Virus record (IMG/VR): IMGVR_UViG_3300018059_000011
Location: 1 to 64,000 of that record
DNA: 64,000 bases
Strand: one strand, 5' to 3'
Source: a virus
In this document: one piece after another, positions 1-7,121 of the stretch
How the letters are laid out: the number at the start of each line of letters is the position of its first letter
How positions within the stretch are numbered: position 1 is the stretch's first letter
Position numbers and translations under genes: made by a program
Notes under the pieces: model-generated
Seen by the model: the letters and a program-made list of their open reading frames with translations, nothing else
Databases searched by the model: none
Told to the model about the DNA's origin: nothing

Positions 1-257
1 TCTAGCGAAAAATCCGCGCCGGTTTCTAAATGCGTCGCATCGTGCCACGCGCGAAACGCGACGTTGACGCTTGCGCGTCCGTATATCGTCGTTTCGCTGT
101 TAGCGTCCGTTACGATCATTCGCCCCGTTCTGGCGACGTGCGCGCGCAAGCCTTCAATCGTTTCCGGCGCATCGCGGGAAACGTCAAAGCCTTGCGGGAA
201 CATTGCGCGCGTGATTTCCAGAATGACGCGATTTAGTTCTGTGTCTAGCGCTTGCAC
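1..257 (-). CDS. Conserved phage hypothetical protein, cut by window edge
   Basis: The frame is open with no stop from a GTG at 257 to the left edge, giving at least 85 residues. The GTG lies two bases after the stop of the next leftward gene, so translation by reinitiation is likely, and that is why I chose it. The peptide contains TTIYGRASVNVAFRAWHD followed by THLETGADFSL, a pattern I associate with small unnamed proteins of many tailed phages. No catalytic motif, signal peptide or membrane segment is visible. The C-terminus is outside the window and the function is unknown. Confidence 0.6.
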   Translation of the reverse strand, partial: MQALDTELNRVILEITRAMFPQGFDVSRDAPETIEGLRAHVARTGRMIVTDANSETTIYGRASVNVAFRAWHDATHLETGADFSL

Positions 258-259
258 GT

Positions 260-526
260 TCAAAGCCCCGCGCCTATGTCATGCGGCGCGACGCTCGCGG
301 CGAAAGCGGCGATTGCGGCTTGCTCTAGCGTTGTGACTTTGCCGCATGTCGCGCCTAGATACTTTGTGCAATGGCGCGACGTGGTATTGCTGAAACGCTC
401 GCGCGTGCGAAAGTAGCCTAAGCCGGGAATAAATCCCGCGACTGGCGTTTGGTAGCTGTAGGCGATTTCCGAACCATCGGCGAAAGCGCAAACGGTTAGA
501 TTGTTTGACAGTGTACGAATATCCAT
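260..526 (-). CDS. Small hypothetical protein (88 aa)
   Basis: The ATG at 526 is preceded on the minus strand by AAAGGACAAGCCGCT, a good ribosome binding site. The product has a sheet-like N-terminus (MDIRTLSNNLTVCAFADGSE), then FIPGLGYFRTRERFSNTTSRH, and an Ala-rich C-terminal helix. It sits head-to-tail with the partial gene below it (2-base gap) and about 20 bases below the next leftward gene, so the three are probably one transcript. I do not recognise a family. Confidence 0.55.
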   Translation of the reverse strand: MDIRTLSNNLTVCAFADGSEIAYSYQTPVAGFIPGLGYFRTRERFSNTTSRHCTKYLGATCGKVTTLEQAAIAAFAASVAPHDIGAGL

Positions 527-545
527 AGCGGCTTGTCCTTTCGGG

Positions 546-734
546 TTAGCAGGTTATGCAAAGCGAGGCTTGCGACGCGGGGCGCGAAGGAATGAGCTTA
601 GGGCGCATCGCGGCGCTAGTCACATGGGAACGCGGGTAAAAGCTTGCCGGGACTAAATTTATTTTTCCGCCCCATAGTGTCGCGCGAACTATCGCGAGCA
701 ATTCGACGGGGCGCGGCGTGTTCTGAGATTGCAT
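546..734 (-). CDS. Small hypothetical protein (62 aa)
   Basis: The ATG at 734 follows a strong Shine-Dalgarno (ACGGAAGGAAACGCCGCT on the minus strand). The sequence is basic with several prolines and ends CITC. It has no recognisable domain. It is supported mainly by its ribosome binding site and by head-to-tail spacing with the neighbouring leftward genes. Confidence 0.45.
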   Translation of the reverse strand: MQSQNTPRPVELLAIVRATLWGGKINLVPASFYPRSHVTSAAMRPKLIPSRPASQASLCITC

Positions 735-759
735 AGCGGCGTTTCCTTCCGTGTACGGA

Positions 760-963
760 CTAGCGCGAAAGCGCGTTAGAGACTTGCGCGAGCGTTGCCG
801 CTACCGCGTGCAATTCCGGCAAGATGAAATAGGCAAACACAGTTCCGGCAATCGCCAGAAGCGCAAGGCGCGCGACAAGGTGACAAATGAAAGGCGACAA
901 TTCGCGGGGCTGTTTCCATTGCTTCTCAGTGTAGCGCGGGGCTTTCATGTAGCGGTTAGTCAT
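760..963 (-). CDS. Small single-span membrane protein (67 aa)
   Basis: The ATG at 963 follows a good ribosome binding site (AGAAGGAAACAAGCCC). A basic N-terminal half is followed by a hydrophobic stretch of about 20 residues (LVARLALLAIAGTVFAYFIL, roughly residues 29-48) and a short C-terminus. One membrane-spanning helix is likely. It is the first clear gene of the leftward group below the 964-1651 control region. The function is unknown. Confidence 0.5.
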   Translation of the reverse strand: MTNRYMKAPRYTEKQWKQPRELSPFICHLVARLALLAIAGTVFAYFILPELHAVAATLAQVSNALSR

Positions 964-1651
964 GGGCTTGTTTCCTTCTGTGAACGTGCAAAATTCTAGG
1001 CGCCTATAAAGAGCGTCGCAAGCGGAAACCGGAAAGCGGTAAACAAAAGGCTAACAGCTTGCCGCGCTTTTTGTTCCCGGCTTGCGCCCTGGTAGCAAGG
1101 GGCGCGAGCGTCGCCCGCGCGCTTGGTATTCGCGGCGCGAACATTGCACCTAGCAAGTTCTGTGCCAATGTCGTTAGGCTTAGCATGGTGAACGCGCGTT
1201 AATTGCATTGTGGTTAACCACGAGTTAATTTCTCGCGGCGCGCGCAAGGCTTCGTTAGGGTTAATGCCTGTTAGTCTTTACACGGATTAACTTCGATGTG
1301 GTGTCCGCGCATTAACCATGAAGAGGTTAACGTCCCGCTCTGGCACATCGAATGGTTGCCCGGCGTTTACCATGAACTGGTTAATTCCCGATTTGAACCA
1401 CGTCATGGTGAAGATCGGTTCACCCTGACGTGGTTAACGACTCGATTTGGTACACAAGTTGACGAGAATTAACCATGAAGGTGTTTCGTTTCGGCACAAA
1501 GTTGTGCCAGAATGGGACGGGGCCGAACCGGGTTTGGTTAACACGGGGGGTGGGTGCTACCACCACTTCCGAAGCCCACCAACTTTCTGACTAGGAGATA
1601 TGGCCCTAGCTGTCAAATTTGGTTTTCGCCCGGCGCGTCCCCAGAGATTGC
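964..1651. promoter_or_regulatory. Divergent intergenic control region with hairpin and repeats
   Basis: About 690 bases lie between the leftward genes below 963 and the rightward HNH gene at 1690. I see no convincing gene here; the small minus-strand frames at 996-1247 lack ribosome binding sites. The stretch holds a perfect palindrome GTGGTTAACCAC at 1210-1221, a 13-mer ATTAACCATGAAG repeated at 1311-1323 and 1468-1480, a related TTTACCATGAACTGGTTAA at 1367-1385, a 17-base inverted repeat at 1396-1435 and a GGCACAA-AG-TTGTGCC palindrome at 1493-1508. Binding sites for a regulator, or an origin, are both possible. Confidence 0.5.
1396..1435. repeat. Inverted repeat with 17-base arms, possible operator or origin hairpin
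   Basis: The left arm AACCACGTCATGGTGAA (1396-1412) pairs with 1419-1435 with one mismatch, leaving a six-base loop. Both arms end in the (G)GTTAAC/AACC words that recur through 1210-1440. There is no T-tract, so it is not a typical terminator. Confidence 0.6.
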
Positions 1652-1680
1652 TTGACACCGAAGGCCATTCGCGCTAGAGT
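1652..1680 (+). promoter_or_regulatory. Sigma-70-like promoter of the HNH gene at 1690
   Basis: TTGACA at 1652-1657, a 17-base spacer and TAGAGT at 1675-1680. The ATG of the HNH gene is nine bases after the -10 element, so the transcript would have almost no leader. No Shine-Dalgarno is visible before the ATG. Confidence 0.6.
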
Positions 1681-1689
1681 TCGCGGAAG

Positions 1690-2067
1690 ATGACCGCAGA
1701 TTCCATTCGTAACCCCGAGAAGAAACTCGCTTATCGCCAGCGCAAGAATCGGCGCAGGGACGAAGCGCGCTATCGCGATCCCGAGAAGCGCCGTGCATGG
1801 CAGTCGCGACACAATCTCGCGCGCAAGCGCGCCTCCGTGGCCTTCGTCTGGGAATGGAAACGCACGCACCCGTGCGTGGACTGTGGCGAGGCCGATCCCG
1901 TGGTCCTCGACTTCGACCATCGTGACCGTAAAACCAAATTCAAGACCCTGAACATCATGTCGCATCGTGGTGCCAGCATCGAGACGATCAAAACCGAGAT
2001 CGCGAAGTGCGACATCCGCTGTGCGAACTGTCATCGGCGTAAAACCTTCATTGAAAACCTGCTGTAG
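1690..2067 (+). CDS. Freestanding HNH homing-type endonuclease
   Basis: 125 residues. A very basic, Arg-rich N-terminal half (about residues 1-55) is followed by HPCVDCG, then LDFDHRD and a second Cys pair CANCHRR near the C-terminus. This is the zinc-stabilised HNH layout: DH of the His-metal finger between two CxxC pairs. Two paralogues lie at 7156 and 9288, sharing HPCVDCGE, the F.HRDRKTK region and KCD(I/C/V)RCANCHR. It stands alone in an intergenic region with its own promoter and no ribosome binding site, which suggests a leaderless mRNA. Such enzymes nick or cut DNA at a target site and spread by recombination. Confidence 0.8.
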   Translation: MTADSIRNPEKKLAYRQRKNRRRDEARYRDPEKRRAWQSRHNLARKRASVAFVWEWKRTHPCVDCGEADPVVLDFDHRDRKTKFKTLNIMSHRGASIETIKTEIAKCDIRCANCHRRKTFIENLL

Positions 2068-2346
2068 CCGGTAGACCCCGGCATCCGAAAATGCTTTCGC
2101 GCCTTCAACGAATGTTGAAAATTGGTTTTTCGGTGAAAACGGATTCCGAAATTTCGGATCGAGCCCTCAACTCGCCAGGGACGACGAGTTCGCACCCAAT
2201 AGCGCGCCCGATCATACCCGAATGACGACTTTTCGGCTCGTAAGGCCCGTGTCCGGCGTCTTTTCCCCGCTTAAGGCATCGAAATTCACGGACGGCGGCC
2301 ATCCTCACGAAAATTCGCGCGCTGTCATCGACTTTCACGGCGCCCG

Positions 2347-2393
2347 GTGCTTTCAAGAGCACCTTAAGGGCGATAATGTGCCTTTAAGAGCAC
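2347..2393. repeat. Pair of palindromic 16-mers, candidate operators
   Basis: GTGCTTTCAAGAGCAC (2347-2362) and GTGCCTTTAAGAGCAC (2378-2393) differ at two positions and their starts are 31 bases apart, close to three helical turns. Each is itself an imperfect palindrome. This arrangement suits two dimers of one DNA-binding protein on one face of the helix. Confidence 0.5.
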
Positions 2394-2456
2394 GCGGATG
2401 TTGCCTGAGACCATCACAAAGCCGGTTGCCGATGGCTATACGCAACATTGCGGGGC

Positions 2457-2490
2457 TACGCGCAACATCCCCCGGCCAATGTTGCGCGTA
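2457..2490. repeat. Perfect 12-bp hairpin upstream of the small-gene operon
   Basis: TACGCGCAACAT (2457-2468) pairs exactly with 2479-2490 across a ten-base C-rich loop. A further direct copy TACGCAACATT at 2439-2449 could pair with the same right arm, so two alternative stems are possible. No T-run follows. Confidence 0.6.
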
Positions 2491-2504
2491 TCGACCGATT
2501 TCGC

Positions 2505-2533
2505 TTGACTCGGGACCGAAAATCTGCGAACAT
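2505..2533 (+). promoter_or_regulatory. Weak promoter candidate for the operon from 2540
   Basis: TTGACT at 2505-2510, with GAACAT (17-base spacer) or AACATC (18-base spacer) as -10. The ATG at 2540 lies six to seven bases after it and has no Shine-Dalgarno, the same geometry as the stronger leaderless promoters in this window. The -10 match is poor. Confidence 0.3.
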
Positions 2534-2539
2534 CGGATC

Positions 2540-2743
2540 ATGGGCGAGATCACCGTGGTTCTTGGCGGTTGGCGGCTCCGAGAATCCATGCGGGGCCGTC
2601 GCCATGTGACTCCTCGACGCGATCTCCGGGTACACGATGCCGAGAACTGTTGGTGCCAGCCTGAAGATGATGGATACCTGATCGTTCACAACAGTGCGGA
2701 CGGTCGGGAGGACTACGAAAGCGGAAAGAGGAAGCGACACTGA
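2540..2743 (+). CDS. Small conserved phage hypothetical protein (67 aa)
   Basis: I start it at the ATG at 2540 because coding character begins there. The segment RRDLRVHDAENCWCQPEDDG followed by VHNSADGREDYESGKRK resembles a small protein I have seen in many phages of actinobacterial and proteobacterial hosts: a CWC motif, then HNSxDGRExYExG. The Cys and His residues may bind a metal. Its stop overlaps the next start (TGATG at 2741-2745), so the two are translationally coupled. The function is unknown. Confidence 0.6.
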   Translation: MGEITVVLGGWRLRESMRGRRHVTPRRDLRVHDAENCWCQPEDDGYLIVHNSADGREDYESGKRKRH

Positions 2744-3027
2744 TGGCAAAAGTATTCAACGGCGACGCCGCCGAGCGCGCCCTCATCGACAAGAGCGGAA
2801 TCACGTCGGCCCAACTCCACGATAAGGTCGTCGCGCTCGGCGAGGCCGCGCAGGAGATCGCCGACAACGATGTCAGTGTCATGCTGAACCTGTACACGCA
2901 CGGGCTTTGCTCGATCATCACCACGCTCGAACAGACCGGCGAGGTCAACATCCTCAACACGGTGCTGTCCACTCTCAAGTCAGGGGTCGGCAATATCCGC
3001 GATCACAACAAGAAGGCGTCGAACTGA
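2743..3027 (+). CDS. Hypothetical alpha-helical protein (94 aa)
   Basis: Starts inside the stop of the previous gene (TGATG) and ends inside the start of the next one (TGATG at 3025-3029). The sequence is mostly helical, with no Cys and no membrane segment; a middle stretch reads HDKVVALGEAAQEIADNDVS. No family recognised. The tight coupling on both sides argues that it is real. Confidence 0.6.
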   Translation: MAKVFNGDAAERALIDKSGITSAQLHDKVVALGEAAQEIADNDVSVMLNLYTHGLCSIITTLEQTGEVNILNTVLSTLKSGVGNIRDHNKKASN

Positions 3028-3275
3028 TGTCTACGGCCAATCGCTTCGCGGCGACCAACACCGAAATGCGCGAGGCCGTGGTCGCTGGTGTCCGCTCGGG
3101 CAAGGTCGAAGTCTTCTGGAGTTACGGCGCCCGCATGTTCGTGATGGACTGTTTCATGCCCGGCGGCACCGAGGGCTGCATGGACGCCGATGTCCTTGAG
3201 CCATATCTGTGGGCCAAATACTTTCGGCTGCACGGCGATGACGACTGTGGTTTCGAGTTCGGGGCCACAGCATAA
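3027..3275 (+). CDS. Hypothetical protein (82 aa)
   Basis: The ATG at 3027 overlaps the preceding stop; the longer frame open from 2907 overlaps that gene and is not needed. It begins MSTANRFAATNTEMREAVV and has a mixed sheet/helix middle (KVEVFWSYGARMFVMDCFMPGG) and an acidic C-terminus. No known motif. It lies in the 2540-3275 coupled cluster. Confidence 0.55.
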   Translation: MSTANRFAATNTEMREAVVAGVRSGKVEVFWSYGARMFVMDCFMPGGTEGCMDADVLEPYLWAKYFRLHGDDDCGFEFGATA

Positions 3276-3293
3276 ATCTTGGAGGAGACGAAC

Positions 3294-3755
3294 ATGCGTA
3301 AACTCATGGGACTGATTTTCACGGCGCTGATGCTGACGACGGCAACATCTGCATTCTCGCGCGACGGCTACGAGGGGCGGCCTTCGGTCTGCGCCCAGTC
3401 ATCCCCCGCGAGTGTCGAGCGCTGCCAACAGTGGATCAGCACGGTGCTGCGCCCCGACACGCGGACCTCATGCTGCGGTGACGGCGACTCTTTCATCGCC
3501 GATGACTTTGAACTCGGCCCGCATGGCGAACTCTATGCGATCATCAGCGTCGATTACCCGGACGTGACCGCGCCCGAGTCGGATGATGGGACTCCGAGCG
3601 TCACGGTCAGGATCACTCGGGGCACAAAGATTCTGGTGCCCGCCGACAAGCAGAATCACGCCCCGGAAGATGCCAACAGGTCCGGCCACGGCGTCATCTT
3701 CCTGCTGCCTGGGACCAAATCGGTGCTGTGCTACTTCGCGCCGCCGCTGATTTGA
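3294..3755 (+). CDS. Exported protein with Cys-rich core (153 aa)
   Basis: The start at 3294 follows GGAGGAG. The first about 22 residues (KLMGLIFTALMLTTATSAFS) are a classical signal peptide with a likely cleavage at AFS. The mature part has CAQSS, ERCQQW, then TSCCGDGDSFIADDFE and a C-terminal LCYF. The WxxxxxRPDxxTSCC pattern resembles small exported proteins of Rhizobiales. It would act in the periplasm. The function is unknown; exclusion or envelope modification are only guesses. Confidence 0.6.
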   Translation: MRKLMGLIFTALMLTTATSAFSRDGYEGRPSVCAQSSPASVERCQQWISTVLRPDTRTSCCGDGDSFIADDFELGPHGELYAIISVDYPDVTAPESDDGTPSVTVRITRGTKILVPADKQNHAPEDANRSGHGVIFLLPGTKSVLCYFAPPLI

Positions 3756-3765
3756 TGGAGGCTCC

Positions 3766-3795
3766 ATGAGCGGTCGTATCTGGGTTTTGTCGTGA
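3766..3795 (+). pseudogene. Nine-codon remnant copy of the phosphoesterase start
   Basis: ATG at 3766 after GATGGAGGCTCC encodes MSGRIWVLS then TGA. The first codons mirror the start of the metallophosphoesterase at 4259 (MSRIWVNAD). The endonuclease gene at 3792 starts inside the TGA (GTGA). The simplest reading is that the original start region was separated from its gene by the endonuclease cassette and that the gene was given a new start copy at 4259. Confidence 0.6.
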
Positions 3796-4262
3796 GAAAG
3801 AACGCCTCGAAATTCAGAGTGATGAGTAGGTCGGGAAAAATCTACTACGATTATGATCGTGAGACCCGCAAGCGCTGCAAATTTGTGATGCTGAAGAAAA
3901 CAAGTGCCTCGGGTAAAGTCTACTACACGTATCCTAGGACTAAGAAATTTCGGAAACAGGTACTGGCCCGTTCAAAACGCTGGAAAGAAAGAAATGCAGA
4001 GCACGTAAAGACCGTGAATCGAGAGCGACATTTGACGAGGCTCGAAAAATTGGCTGGTAGGCCCCGACCAGCCGCGTGTGAATGCTGCGGCGGTCCCCCA
4101 AACAGTAAGAGGTCAAAAAGATTGGAATACGACCACGATCATGTAACGGGCAAATTTCGTGGATGGCTGTGCGGTAACTGCAATAGAGCTTTGGGCCAAG
4201 CAAAAGAAAGTATCAGTCATCTGGAAAAGCTCATTGTGTATTTGAGGAGACATCAGTCATGA
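3792..4262 (+). CDS. Endonuclease VII-like HNH nuclease, freestanding
   Basis: 156 residues. The N-terminal about 90 residues are basic, with two similar segments (KIYYDYDRETRKR and KVYYTYPRTKKFRK). The C-terminal third is the recombination endonuclease VII fold: CECCGG, EYDHDHVTGKFRGWLCGNCN, ALG. The GTG start overlaps the stop of the nine-codon remnant, and its own stop overlaps the ATG of the phosphoesterase (ATGA at 4259-4262), so it is exactly sandwiched. Two relatives occur at 10650 and 20757. In T4 this fold resolves branched DNA; the isolated genes here look more like homing elements. Confidence 0.8.
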   Translation: MRKNASKFRVMSRSGKIYYDYDRETRKRCKFVMLKKTSASGKVYYTYPRTKKFRKQVLARSKRWKERNAEHVKTVNRERHLTRLEKLAGRPRPAACECCGGPPNSKRSKRLEYDHDHVTGKFRGWLCGNCNRALGQAKESISHLEKLIVYLRRHQS

Positions 4263-4753
4263 GTCGTATATGGGTAAATGCGGATTGCCACTTCGGGCAC
4301 CCGAACATTCTCAACTTCAAGCGAGATGACGGTAGCCTCATTCGTGGCGCTGTCTTCCAGAACTCGCACGAGCACAACGCTGTGGTCCGCCCCGAGGATC
4401 ATGTCTACTTCCTTGGCGATGTCGCCATCAACCGCCGGTTCCTGCCTCTCGTCACTCGGATGATGGGACACAAGCGGCTGGTGCGCGGCAACCACGACAT
4501 CGCCAAGACCAAAGAGTATCTCGACAACGGCTTCGACGAAATCTATGGCGTCCGCGTGTTTCGGGCGCAGGACCAACAGGGCAAGACCGGGTTCTTCCTC
4601 ACTCACATTCCGATTCACCCTCGGAGCCTGCCCGCGTGGGCGCGAAATGTCCACGGCCATCTGCACGCGAACATCGTCAAAGCCGGGCGCCGAGCCCGCT
4701 ATGGCCGAGGGGCCGCAGTCAAGATCGCAATCTCGTTGCCGGAGGATGTGTGA
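4259..4753 (+). CDS. Calcineurin-like metallophosphoesterase
   Basis: 164 residues with the full metal-binding set: D9-x-H11 in NADCHFGH, GDV at 53-55, GNHD at 77-80, THIPIH at 115-120 and GHLH at 133-136. It belongs to the short single-domain phosphoesterases common in phages; the substrate (nucleotide, RNA end or other phosphoester) cannot be read from the sequence. The start lies in the stop of the inserted endonuclease gene, with GAGGAG from that gene's 3' end as its ribosome binding site. The usual C-terminal end looks reworked into a basic RRARYGRGAA tail. Confidence 0.85.
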   Translation: MSRIWVNADCHFGHPNILNFKRDDGSLIRGAVFQNSHEHNAVVRPEDHVYFLGDVAINRRFLPLVTRMMGHKRLVRGNHDIAKTKEYLDNGFDEIYGVRVFRAQDQQGKTGFFLTHIPIHPRSLPAWARNVHGHLHANIVKAGRRARYGRGAAVKIAISLPEDV

Positions 4754-4869
4754 TGTTCGATCCGCATAGTTGGATTACCGCTCTTGGAATCTCCGTCGCC
4801 GTGCTCGCGATCATCTTCGGGATCGCGGCCTGGGCCGTGAGCCGCACGAATCCGCTGGACAAGCTCTGA
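4753..4869 (+). CDS. Small membrane protein (38 aa)
   Basis: ATG at 4753 overlaps the phosphoesterase stop (TGATG), and the next ATG overlaps its own stop in the same way at 4867-4871. One hydrophobic helix (GISVAVLAIIFGIAAWAV) spans about residues 12-29, with a short charged tail. Probably an inner-membrane peptide; function unknown. Confidence 0.6.
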   Translation: MFDPHSWITALGISVAVLAIIFGIAAWAVSRTNPLDKL

Positions 4870-5153
4870 TGAAAGAGATCGTCTTCGTAAGCCAGTCGCC
4901 AACCTCCGATCTCACTGTGAAGTGGAACAAGGACGGCACTGTGATGTTGACGTTGGCGTCGTCGCTTTCGACTGGGGCGACCGCCGAGAATCCGAAGCCC
5001 GTCGCCGCCGTCGAACTTGATTGGCCGACCTTGGCGGCGCTGAGACATTCCATCAATGTCGCCGAGGAGGCGGCTCTGGCAGAGGAACGTGAACGGGACG
5101 AGCTTCATAAGCTCGCCGGTCACATCGAAGGACAATTGGGGAGCATGGCATGA
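4869..5153 (+). CDS. Hypothetical protein (94 aa)
   Basis: Chosen start ATG 4869, overlapping the stop of the small membrane protein. A predicted sheet-rich N-terminus (KEIVFVSQSPTSDLTVKW) is followed by a long helix rich in Glu and Ala (SINVAEEAALAEERERDELHK). Its stop overlaps the next start (ATGA at 5150-5153). No family recognised. Confidence 0.55.
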   Translation: MKEIVFVSQSPTSDLTVKWNKDGTVMLTLASSLSTGATAENPKPVAAVELDWPTLAALRHSINVAEEAALAEERERDELHKLAGHIEGQLGSMA

Positions 5154-6202
5154 GCGAAGATGTTGCCGCCGAAGTCGCCGAGAAGAAGTACCACGTCATT
5201 GAACTGAATCTTCCGGCGGGACCGGGTGACGAAGTTCCGATCCCCGGCAAACCTCCCGTCGTAATCGACGGCCATCCCTTCGAGTTCGTGTCGTCGATCT
5301 CGCTTGGCTGCGACTGCGAGAGGCTGACCGAGGTCAAGGTTACGTTCCTCGCCGAAGTTCACGGCCAAGCGCATGTGCGTCAGACGCAGGAGTATCCGGC
5401 GCCCGACATCTACCGAGAGGTCGCGCAGTCTTTGCAGGCTGATGCCGCTATCGACCAGGGCCTCGGAGCCGTGCTTCAGCGCGCGCTCGACCGCGAGGCT
5501 TCGCGCCGCCCGCGCCGGGCCAAGGCCGTTGCCGACTTCACGCAGTCGTTTGACGCCCGCGATTGGGCTCGGGCCTTCATCGAGTTGGTCCGGCGCAATC
5601 CCGAGATTGCCTTCGACGAAGGCACGATGATCGGCTGGTTTGCGAATGCGATCATGCGCGGATACGACACCGGGTATTCCAAGGCCGATGCCGACATCAC
5701 GTCGTCCGCCGACGATGAAGACCCGATGGCAATCAATCGGGATATTCCCGAGGGCATTCGCAGGCAGTTTGGCGTGGACATCGAGTCGCTGGCCGGTCAT
5801 GTGGCCGCCGTTCACCCCGCCGATCCCTGGCCGACGCGGACGACGCCGCGCGGTGAGGGCGTGCGCCCGCCGACACACGCGGTTCATGTCCTCGTGAAGC
5901 ATCCGCGTATGATTCCGCTCTACGATCCGGTCACGCAGCCGTTGGATTACACCCGGCTCTACGAGGAAATTCCTCCGCATCTCAACAAGCCGGACGCCGA
6001 ACTCTGCGAGAGCGACATCAACCAGCGTGGCGCCTGCGCGCACGAACTCGAACTGATGGCCGCCCGTAAGAGTGAGGGTCTGGAATTGGCGTCCGATAAT
6101 GTCCCCTTCGACAAGGACGGCCCCGCTATCGTCTACAATCGTGAAAGCGTTGACGATGCCCGCCGCCGTGCCTCTAATCTCGAACCGGACAACGGCTGCT
6201 AA
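5150..6202 (+). CDS. Hypothetical protein (350 aa)
   Basis: The largest protein of the early rightward block. It is acidic and soluble, with no membrane segment. The N-terminal about 75 residues look sheet-rich, with SLGCDCERLTEVKVTF; a helical middle contains RPRRAKAVADFTQSFDARDW; the C-terminal half holds VHPADPWPTRTTPRGEG and VLVKHPRMIPLYDPVT. The internal EGTMIGWFANAIMRGYD resembles a repeated phage segment but I cannot name a family. The start overlaps the previous stop and its TAA overlaps the next ATG (TAATG), so it sits in one coupled operon. Confidence 0.6.
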   Translation: MSEDVAAEVAEKKYHVIELNLPAGPGDEVPIPGKPPVVIDGHPFEFVSSISLGCDCERLTEVKVTFLAEVHGQAHVRQTQEYPAPDIYREVAQSLQADAAIDQGLGAVLQRALDREASRRPRRAKAVADFTQSFDARDWARAFIELVRRNPEIAFDEGTMIGWFANAIMRGYDTGYSKADADITSSADDEDPMAINRDIPEGIRRQFGVDIESLAGHVAAVHPADPWPTRTTPRGEGVRPPTHAVHVLVKHPRMIPLYDPVTQPLDYTRLYEEIPPHLNKPDAELCESDINQRGACAHELELMAARKSEGLELASDNVPFDKDGPAIVYNRESVDDARRRASNLEPDNGC

Positions 6203-6480
6203 TGGCGACCGAAGCGAGGCGTAATGGCGGGCGCAATGAACCGCTGGTCGATGACAATTGGCGCGGCGGCAAGAAACACCCCAAGCGCAAGCCTTTCGGT
6301 TTGCGCGTTACCTACGAATACACCTATTCGCTCTACGGTGGCGGTCAGAAGCGCCGGAAGTATACGTGGACGCAGTGGTATGCGACTCAACGCGCACGCG
6401 ATGATGCGGAAAAAGCGTTTCTTGCCGGTCGCGGCGGCTTCGCGCTTGCCTCGCGGACGTGTGAGAAGGTCGAAAAGTAG
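6202..6480 (+). CDS. Small basic hypothetical protein (92 aa)
   Basis: Starts in the stop of the preceding gene (TAATG). Strongly basic, with many aromatic residues (VTYEYTYSLYGGGQKRRKYTW). This pattern suits a small nucleic-acid or protein-binding module but no motif is diagnostic. Confidence 0.5.
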   Translation: MATEARRNGGRNEPLVDDNWRGGKKHPKRKPFGLRVTYEYTYSLYGGGQKRRKYTWTQWYATQRARDDAEKAFLAGRGGFALASRTCEKVEK

Positions 6481-6491
6481 TCTTTGCACGA

Positions 6492-7121
6492 ATGAATACT
6501 GTCAGTACACGGATGGAGAATGCGGCGGGGGCGCCTTCAGTGCTGCTCGATGCGCTCATTAGGGCTGCTTTGATCCCGAGGCTCCGGGCCAAATACCAGA
6601 GTGAGAATCCTCGCATCGTCGATGAGATGGTTGTCTGGGGAGGAACCGTTAGAGTGGACGTGGCCGTAGTCGGTGACCAACTGCGCGGGTACGAGATCAA
6701 GAGCGACGCTGACACCGTGAGGCGGCTCCCTAACCAAGTGAAATACTACAGCGAAGCTTTTGACGAGATGACGCTGGTCGTCGGCGAGAAGCTTCAGCAC
6801 AAGGCTGTGGCCCTGATTCCTGAATGGTGGGCCGTCACCGTGGTCAGCTACGATGCCGGTGCTGCGAGCTTTCACGATCTGAGGCCGGGCGCCGCCAATC
6901 CCGTGTTGAAGCCGTTGATGCTCGCCCGATACCTCTGGAAAGCCGAGTCCCTTTCGATCCTCGAAAAGCACGGGCTCGCAAAAGGCTTTAGATCGGCGAG
7001 ATCGTATCTCCTCCAAAAGCGGGTGGCTTCGGAGTTGCCGGTCGATCTCCTGCGACAAGAGCTTTTGATCTGCCTGAAGGCTCGCGACCCGGACTGGCAT
7101 CGGGCCAAACATTCCGCTTGA
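6492..7121 (+). CDS. sce7726-family protein (restriction-endonuclease-like)
   Basis: 209 residues. It matches the sce7726 family by RVDVAVVGDQLRGYEIKSDAD followed by LPNQVKYYSEAFDEMTLVVGE and IPEWWAV. The D and E-x-K of VDVAVV...YEIKSD are the expected PD-(D/E)XK catalytic layout, so a nuclease role is likely; these proteins occur in mobile elements and phages, but their targets are not established. The stop at 7119-7121 overlaps the -35 element of the next promoter. A second ATG at 6513 is a possible alternative start. Confidence 0.7.
   Translation: MNTVSTRMENAAGAPSVLLDALIRAALIPRLRAKYQSENPRIVDEMVVWGGTVRVDVAVVGDQLRGYEIKSDADTVRRLPNQVKYYSEAFDEMTLVVGEKLQHKAVALIPEWWAVTVVSYDAGAASFHDLRPGAANPVLKPLMLARYLWKAESLSILEKHGLAKGFRSARSYLLQKRVASELPVDLLRQELLICLKARDPDWHRAKHSA

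Larger units (their letters stand above)
2068..2539 (+). promoter_or_regulatory. Gene-free control region with palindromes and a 12-bp hairpin
   Basis: About 470 bases without a supported gene. It contains TTCAAC-GAAT-GTTGAA (2104-2119), the perfect palindrome CCGAAATTTCGG (2146-2157), a pair of 16-base inverted-repeat sites (2347-2362 and 2378-2393), three copies of TACGC(GC)AACAT(T) (2439-2449, 2457-2468, and inverted at 2478-2490), and a possible promoter at 2505-2533. The frame open from 2222 is coding-like only after 2540. Confidence 0.45.

Noticed and set aside
996-1247. Leftward 83-residue frame (and an alternative at 1004-1186)
   Set aside because: No ribosome binding site, unusual composition, and overlap with a region rich in palindromes; not supported as a gene.
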